Shown one piece after another: positions 15,164-19,013 of a stretch of 19,013 nucleotides of DNA; positions within the stretch are counted from its first letter, which is position 1; each line of letters begins with the position of its first letter. A model generated the notes under the pieces. It did no database searches. It was not told the origin of the DNA and saw only the letters and a list, made by a program, of their open reading frames with translations. The position numbers and the translations under genes are program-made. Source of the stretch: an uncultured bacterium (GTDB taxonomy: Bacteria; Cyanobacteriota; Vampirovibrionia; Gastranaerophilales; Gastranaerophilaceae). Where the stretch lies: assembly GCA_902489575.1 (NCBI GenBank), contig CABUAQ010000032.1, forward strand, positions 1 to 19,013, read 5' to 3'.

Positions 15164-15987
15164 TACGCTTTTGCAACCTCAAATAATTGTTTGCAAGCCG
15201 CAAATAACGCCTTTGCGTCTTTTAATGCAACCATATTCGGTCCATCACACAAGGCTTTATCCGGTTCAGGATGGACTTCAAAAAATAAAGCATTTGCCCC
15301 AACCGCAACAGCAGCTTTTGCCAAAACAGGAACAAATCTTCTGTCCCCTCCTGAGCAGTTGCCATTAGCTCCCGGCAACTGAACACTATGTGTTGCATCA
15401 AACACAACCGGATAGCCAAATTCTTGCATAATAGGCACCCCTCGAAAATCCACCACAAGATTATTATAACCAAAGGTTGTACCTCTGTCTGTCAGTAAAA
15501 TATTAGCATTTCCCGCATCTTCAACTTTTTTTACAAGACTACCCATCTGTTCAGGTGATAAAAACTGCCCTTTTTTAATATTTACAATTTTACCTGTTTT
15601 TGCTGCAGCGACAAGCAAATCTGTCTGGCGGCATAAAAACGCCGGAATCTGCAATATATCAGCGACTTTGGAAACAGGTTCAGCCTGATCCGGAGTATGA
15701 ATATCCGTTACAACCGGCAAATCATATTTATCCTTAATTTCTTTAAGCATAGCTAAACCTTTTTCCAGCCCCGGGCCTCTGAAAGAGGTTATAGAAGATC
15801 GGTTGGCTTTATCAAAAGAAGATTTAAAAACAAAATTTATATCTAATTCTTTTGTAATTTCTTTTAACCCTTCAGCTGTCTGCTCTAAAATTTCTTTACT
15901 TTCTATAGCACAAGGACCGGCGAGAATAGTTAATTTATCTCCCCCGATCACAAAATCCCTTAATTTAATTCTTTTTACATTTTTCAT
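15163..15987 (-). CDS. kdsA: Kdo-8-phosphate synthase, metal-dependent type
   Basis: The 274-residue enzyme joins phosphoenolpyruvate and arabinose 5-phosphate to give Kdo-8-phosphate for the inner core of LPS. L-A-G-P-C-A-I-E-S places a Cys at 26 where the metal-independent E. coli enzyme has Asn. With H200, E237 and D248 this gives the full ligand set of the metal-dependent (Aquifex-like) class. F-K-S-S-F-D-K-A-N-R-S-S and L-T-D-R-G-T-T-F-G-Y are conserved. An in-frame GTG at 16050 would add 21 hydrophobic residues, which a cytosolic enzyme should not have, so I start at the ATG at 15987. That ATG has no ribosome binding site but sits just behind a good -10 box, so the mRNA may be leaderless. 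The stop overlaps the MBL gene as TAATG. Confidence 0.94.
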   Translation of the reverse strand: MKNVKRIKLRDFVIGGDKLTILAGPCAIESKEILEQTAEGLKEITKELDINFVFKSSFDKANRSSITSFRGPGLEKGLAMLKEIKDKYDLPVVTDIHTPDQAEPVSKVADILQIPAFLCRQTDLLVAAAKTGKIVNIKKGQFLSPEQMGSLVKKVEDAGNANILLTDRGTTFGYNNLVVDFRGVPIMQEFGYPVVFDATHSVQLPGANGNCSGGDRRFVPVLAKAAVAVGANALFFEVHPEPDKALCDGPNMVALKDAKALFAACKQLFEVAKA

Positions 15988-15993
15988 ACAAAA

Positions 15994-16022
15994 ATTATAT
16001 GTAAAATATAGTGAAATTACAA
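15994..16022 (-). promoter_or_regulatory. promoter of kdsA, implying a leaderless mRNA
   Basis: On the minus strand TTGTAA (16017-16022), a 17-base spacer and TATAAT (15994-15999). The A of the kdsA ATG is the seventh base after the -10, where transcription would be expected to start. Confidence 0.62.
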
Positions 16023-16124
16023 GGGATAAAATGAGAAACAGCAAAATCACAAAAACATTTATTCCTGCACAACAAAATACTGTATAAAATATAGTTACAC
16101 TATTTTATTTAAAATAAACTGCCC

Positions 16125-16877
16125 CTATTCAACAATAACTCTTGCTGGGAAATTACTTTTTAAAAGATTATTAGCTGCCTGCTGAGCCTTCTCGCGCGAA
16201 GTATAAGCTCCAACCTGCAAAGTATAATAGCCGCCCAAATTTTTAACCATAGGTGTAACACCTAAACCTGCATCCTGGATAATACTTTTAGCAACTTCTG
16301 CCTGCTTTTCTGTCGCATAATACCCAACAACCACCTTTGCATTAACAATTTGCTCCGGCATAGATTGATGTTTGGGAACCGGCGGTTGAGTTTTTTGAAT
16401 ATCTTGAATATTTTCCTGCTTATTAACCGTTTGTGTTTCTGAAGTTACCTTATCATTTGCTTCTTCTAAATCTTTCACATTAAGCATATTAGCCTTTTCA
16501 GCTTCAATTTCACCGACAGTTTTTCTGTGTTGATTAGGCAGCACAACCTTTTCATCCAATTCAGGAGAAAACATCTCTTCATCTCCTTCTTTTTTCCCCT
16601 CATCCTCTAGCTTTAAACGACGAAGCCTTTCATCAACTACAGATGCTGCTGTAGTATCCTCATCATCTTCAACAGAAGCAACCTCGTTATCAACACTTAT
16701 TGCAACATCTACATTTGGTGACAAAATCTTTACAAATCCGAGAATTATAAGAACACCGATAACAAAAACCGAAAAAAACACCATAACATCTTTATTTGGA
16801 GATTTTTTAACTTTCTTTTTGTATTCATTATATGAAAAATGAGCCGAAGCTTCATATTTATCCGTATCTTTTAACAT
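16125..16877 (-). CDS. SPOR-domain inner-membrane protein
   Basis: The 250-residue protein has a cytoplasmic N-terminal tail (1-30), one membrane segment (about 31-52), a long acidic and Gln-rich linker (about 60-175) and a C-terminal SPOR domain (about 177-250). The SPOR fold is recognisable by A-K-V-V-V-G-Y-Y-A-T and, near the end, G-G-Y-Y-T-L-Q-V-G-A-Y-T-S-R-E-K-A. SPOR domains bind denuded glycan strands of peptidoglycan and bring proteins to division sites, as in FtsN. This layout is FtsN- or DedD-like, so a division or wall-remodelling role is plausible, but SPOR proteins differ widely. GAGG lies six bases before the ATG, which overlaps the DUF366 stop as TAATG. It is the last gene of the HEAT-queC-DUF366 operon; I see no strong terminator after it. 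Confidence 0.88.
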   Translation of the reverse strand: MLKDTDKYEASAHFSYNEYKKKVKKSPNKDVMVFFSVFVIGVLIILGFVKILSPNVDVAISVDNEVASVEDDEDTTAASVVDERLRRLKLEDEGKKEGDEEMFSPELDEKVVLPNQHRKTVGEIEAEKANMLNVKDLEEANDKVTSETQTVNKQENIQDIQKTQPPVPKHQSMPEQIVNAKVVVGYYATEKQAEVAKSIIQDAGLGVTPMVKNLGGYYTLQVGAYTSREKAQQAANNLLKSNFPARVIVE

Positions 16878-17431
16878 TAAACACCTCGAACCTTTGTACT
16901 AGCTAAGACAATATCTTCCAACTCGTCACTATAATTTTTCATAATCTCAAGAGCAAATTCTTTAATATCGGGAATTCCCATATCACTTTGTAAACCAGAA
17001 ACAGGAATTGGAGCACCTTCAGATAAAATATTTACACCTGTATGAATTAATACTGATGTTGTTGATTTTGTTGCTATAGAAACCGATAATTTCTTTTCAT
17101 TAACAAACAAATCGTCACCACTTCTTGTGACAGTGAAGCTCCGGCGCTCCAAGGCCTCTTTAATGCAGCACATCAAAAGTCTTTGCCTAAAAACGCCTTC
17201 TACAAGTTCAACATTAAACTGTTCGGTTATAAAGCTTAACATATACTTACTGTAAATAGGTTCATTATTGATGACATCTTCAATATCAACCATCTCAGTA
17301 AGCTTAACTTCACACTCACCGCAAAATGCAACTATTGCATCCCCTTGAATTTTGAAATTCTTATAAATCCAGTGAGGAGCTAATTGTGATCCAATATATT
17401 TAATTTCGTTATCTATAAATAATGTTTTCAT
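16877..17431 (-). CDS. DUF366-family protein
   Basis: The 184-residue soluble protein matches DUF366 from my knowledge of the family: it opens with MKTLFIDNEIKY-x-G-S-Q-L-x-P-H-W and continues with G-D-A-I-V-A-F-x-G-E-C and P-I-Y-S-K-x-M-L-x-F. The strong conservation of these blocks suggests an enzyme or binding protein, but the function is not known to me. It starts only four bases after queC in the same direction, and its stop overlaps the SPOR gene. The contact with queC makes a link to 7-deazaguanine or queuosine metabolism worth testing, but operon position alone does not prove it. C37 and C40 lie in the F-C-G-E-C stretch. The ribosome binding site is weak, so it probably depends on queC translation. 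Confidence 0.78.
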   Translation of the reverse strand: MKTLFIDNEIKYIGSQLAPHWIYKNFKIQGDAIVAFCGECEVKLTEMVDIEDVINNEPIYSKYMLSFITEQFNVELVEGVFRQRLLMCCIKEALERRSFTVTRSGDDLFVNEKKLSVSIATKSTTSVLIHTGVNILSEGAPIPVSGLQSDMGIPDIKEFALEIMKNYSDELEDIVLASTKVRGV

Positions 17432-17435
17432 CTTC

Positions 17436-18104
17436 TTATTTAAAAAGAACCTTTACATAATGATTGTCATGGTTTGCCTCAAGAGCTTTTTTCAGCCTCA
17501 AGCATGATTCGCATATCCCGCAATGTTTTTCACCACTTTGATAACAGCTCATTGTCAACTCCAACGGAACACCGTTTTTCAAAGCTAACATGACTATATC
17601 ATTTTTAACACAATTTATCAAGGGTGCAACTACCTTGGGTGAAACCCGGGTGGAGAATTTAAATTCCTGATTTACAGAATCTATAAATTCTTGTGTATTA
17701 TCAGGAAAAGTTTGCCCTTCCTCTTTATTTGCACCAATAACAATGAAATCATACCCGTATGAATCAGCAAAACATCCTGCAATATTTAAAAACAAACCGT
17801 TTCTATTAGGAACCCATACTGATTTTGCGGAATTTTCAGAATCATCAAGACTGAGTCCGGTTGGAATGTCACACTCAGAAACCAAAGCTGTCTGAGTAAT
17901 AGAAGACAACCAGTCAAGTTTTATAACTCTATGTTCGATATCATAATATTCGCAAATCTTTTTTGATGCGCAAATTTCTTTAGATACTGCCTTTTGCCCG
18001 TAATCGAAGGTTAAACCCAATTGAATATTAAGTTCGTCTCTCTTTAGCCCTAAACTAACTAAAGAATCTAACCCGCCGGACATCAATATTATTGATTTAC
18101 CCAT
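17436..18104 (-). CDS. queC: 7-cyano-7-deazaguanine (preQ0) synthase QueC
   Basis: The 222-residue enzyme converts 7-carboxy-7-deazaguanine to preQ0 with ATP and ammonia, a step in making queuosine for tRNA. The N-terminal PP-loop S9-G-G-L-D-S14 binds ATP. The C-terminal zinc site is complete: C187, C195, C198 and C201 in C-x7-CG-x-C-x-x-C. Length is normal. It lies between the HEAT gene (5 bases upstream) and the DUF366 gene. AGGAGG sits inside the end of the HEAT gene at a long spacing of about 13 bases. The other preQ0 genes (folE, queD, queE) are not in the window, so they must lie elsewhere or be salvaged around. Confidence 0.95.
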   Translation of the reverse strand: MGKSIILMSGGLDSLVSLGLKRDELNIQLGLTFDYGQKAVSKEICASKKICEYYDIEHRVIKLDWLSSITQTALVSECDIPTGLSLDDSENSAKSVWVPNRNGLFLNIAGCFADSYGYDFIVIGANKEEGQTFPDNTQEFIDSVNQEFKFSTRVSPKVVAPLINCVKNDIVMLALKNGVPLELTMSCYQSGEKHCGICESCLRLKKALEANHDNHYVKVLFK

Positions 18105-18109
18105 GGCCG

Positions 18110-19013
18110 CTAGCTATCCTCCTGTTCACATTCTTCAAGTATTGAAACAGCTTCGACTTTCAAACTATCCGAAAAATCAGGTGAATTTATAACTTCATCC
18201 AAAATTTTTCTATCTGACATATTATACAGCGCAATCATTGCATTTTTCTTAACTTCATCATCCTTATCATTCAAAAAAGAATTTTTAATAGTTTCAAACG
18301 CTTTCGGATGCTCACTATCCATCAAAGCTTCTATCGCGTTTATACGAACCTGAACGGATTCATCTGACAAAGAATTTTTTAAAGCCCTGAAAACTCTCTC
18401 ATTATCACAAAGACCAACCTTTATCAAAGCCTCTATCGCCCGTTCTTTTAGAAAAGAAAATTTATCCATAATTCCCTGTTTTGTTTCAAGAATACTTACA
18501 AGAGGATCAACCGCCCTTGAGTCTCCTAACAGTCCGAGTGCCGATACCGCAGATTCTCTGAGATAAACAGATTTTTCATCTTCATCCGTGACAACATCAA
18601 TCAACGGTGCCACAGCATACCTGTCACCAAGTCTGCCTAAAGCATCCGCACATGCCAAACGAACCCTGTAATGTTCATCCTTATTATTTAAACAATATAA
18701 TAAAGATGACACAACACTGGTATTTTTCTGATTAGCAATAGCTTTTGCGCACATTACCCTGACATTAATATATTTTTCCTTAACGTCGTCCACAGCAAAA
18801 GCGGCATTTTTTAACAACAAAATATCAACAAGATATTCTAAACTTGATTCATCCCTGTACATATCTGTACAACGAATTAAATACATAATAACATCAGGAT
18901 CTTGAGAATGAGACAACATATAGTTATAAATATTAATAATATCTTTATTACTGTATTGCTCTTTTAAACCTTCAATATTAGAAATAATAACAGCAGGGTC
19001 AGTACTCCCAAAT
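18110..19013 (-). CDS. HEAT-repeat protein, N-terminus beyond the window
   Basis: The reading frame is open from the right edge (first full codon at 19012) to the TAG at 18110, giving 300 visible residues. The ATG at 18919 is preceded by 31 in-frame codons with no stop and ordinary composition, so it is internal and the gene runs off the window. The protein is a series of helical HEAT (PBS-lyase-type) repeats of about 30 residues, seen in units such as V-R-L-A-C-A-D-A-L-G-R-L-G-D, L-R-E-S-A-V-S-A-L-G-L-L-G-D and V-R-I-N-A-I-E-A-L. Such proteins bind partners or, in cyanobacteria, act as phycobilin lyases. A lyase role is unlikely if the cell is non-photosynthetic. It is first of the visible queC operon. 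Its partner is unknown. Confidence 0.85.
   Translation of the reverse strand, partial: FGSTDPAVIISNIEGLKEQYSNKDIINIYNYMLSHSQDPDVIMYLIRCTDMYRDESSLEYLVDILLLKNAAFAVDDVKEKYINVRVMCAKAIANQKNTSVVSSLLYCLNNKDEHYRVRLACADALGRLGDRYAVAPLIDVVTDEDEKSVYLRESAVSALGLLGDSRAVDPLVSILETKQGIMDKFSFLKERAIEALIKVGLCDNERVFRALKNSLSDESVQVRINAIEALMDSEHPKAFETIKNSFLNDKDDEVKKNAMIALYNMSDRKILDEVINSPDFSDSLKVEAVSILEECEQEDS

Noticed and set aside
15988..16050. Longer KdsA starting at GTG 16050
   Set aside because: It adds 21 strongly hydrophobic residues to a cytosolic enzyme, and the promoter for the gene lies inside that stretch. The family length of about 274 fits the ATG at 15987.
16085..16124. Terminator after the SPOR gene
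   Set aside because: AT-only inverted repeats are present, but the stems are imperfect and not GC-stabilised, so they are not convincing in this AT-rich DNA.
18917..18919. ATG at 18919 as start of the HEAT gene
   Set aside because: The frame stays open with normal codons for 31 more triplets to the window edge, and no ribosome binding site lies before this ATG.

Overview
The window is AT-rich, gene-dense bacterial chromosome. It suggests a Gram-negative-type cell from the cyanobacterial side of the tree, most likely a non-photosynthetic gut-type lineage (Gastranaerophilales / Melainabacteria-like). The evidence is a KdsA for the Kdo of LPS in its Cys-type (metal-dependent) form, a three-SLH-domain exported protein, a pheS without a neighbouring pheT, a lone Cys-rich prepilin-like protein, and the pgpH-ybeY-dgkA cluster shared by Firmicutes and cyanobacteria. 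The lineage is an inference; no rRNA or tRNA gene was seen. I found no phage, insertion sequence, CRISPR array or other clear mobile DNA.

Left part (1-6263). A small membrane protein of unknown role converges with a long prepilin-like gene across a shared terminator. The prepilin gene and a plus-strand unit diverge from 1616-1823, and each has a good extended -10 promoter. The plus unit encodes YtxH, DUF948 and a second YtxH, all small membrane-anchored helical proteins, and ends in a terminator. Then follows pgpH (c-di-AMP phosphodiesterase type), ybeY (16S rRNA maturation RNase) and dgkA (undecaprenol/diacylglycerol kinase), closely packed and ending in a hairpin.

Middle (6264-10600). Two small minus-strand genes of unknown function are followed by surE and its terminator. 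The 670-bp gap between surE and the SLH gene is not empty. It holds a likely small RNA ending in a clear terminator, an unlisted 47-codon minus-strand gene with a good ribosome binding site, and a pair of adjoining palindromes. Next comes the largest accessory gene: an exported SLH protein with a very Cys-rich N-terminal segment, behind a leader with a hairpin and a perfect ribosome binding site.

Right part (10600-19013), all on the minus strand. Reading from the right edge: an open-ended HEAT-repeat gene, queC, a DUF366 gene and a SPOR-domain membrane protein form one packed operon. Then kdsA, which has its own promoter so close to its ATG that the mRNA looks leaderless, is coupled to an MBL-fold hydrolase, pheS, the site-2 protease rseP (with an insertion in its PDZ domain) and an ArsB/NhaD-type transporter. 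Several stops and starts overlap as TAATG, which implies translational coupling.

Most genes are housekeeping. The parts least explained by known families are 6333-6910, 7950-8340, and the SLH protein with its control region.
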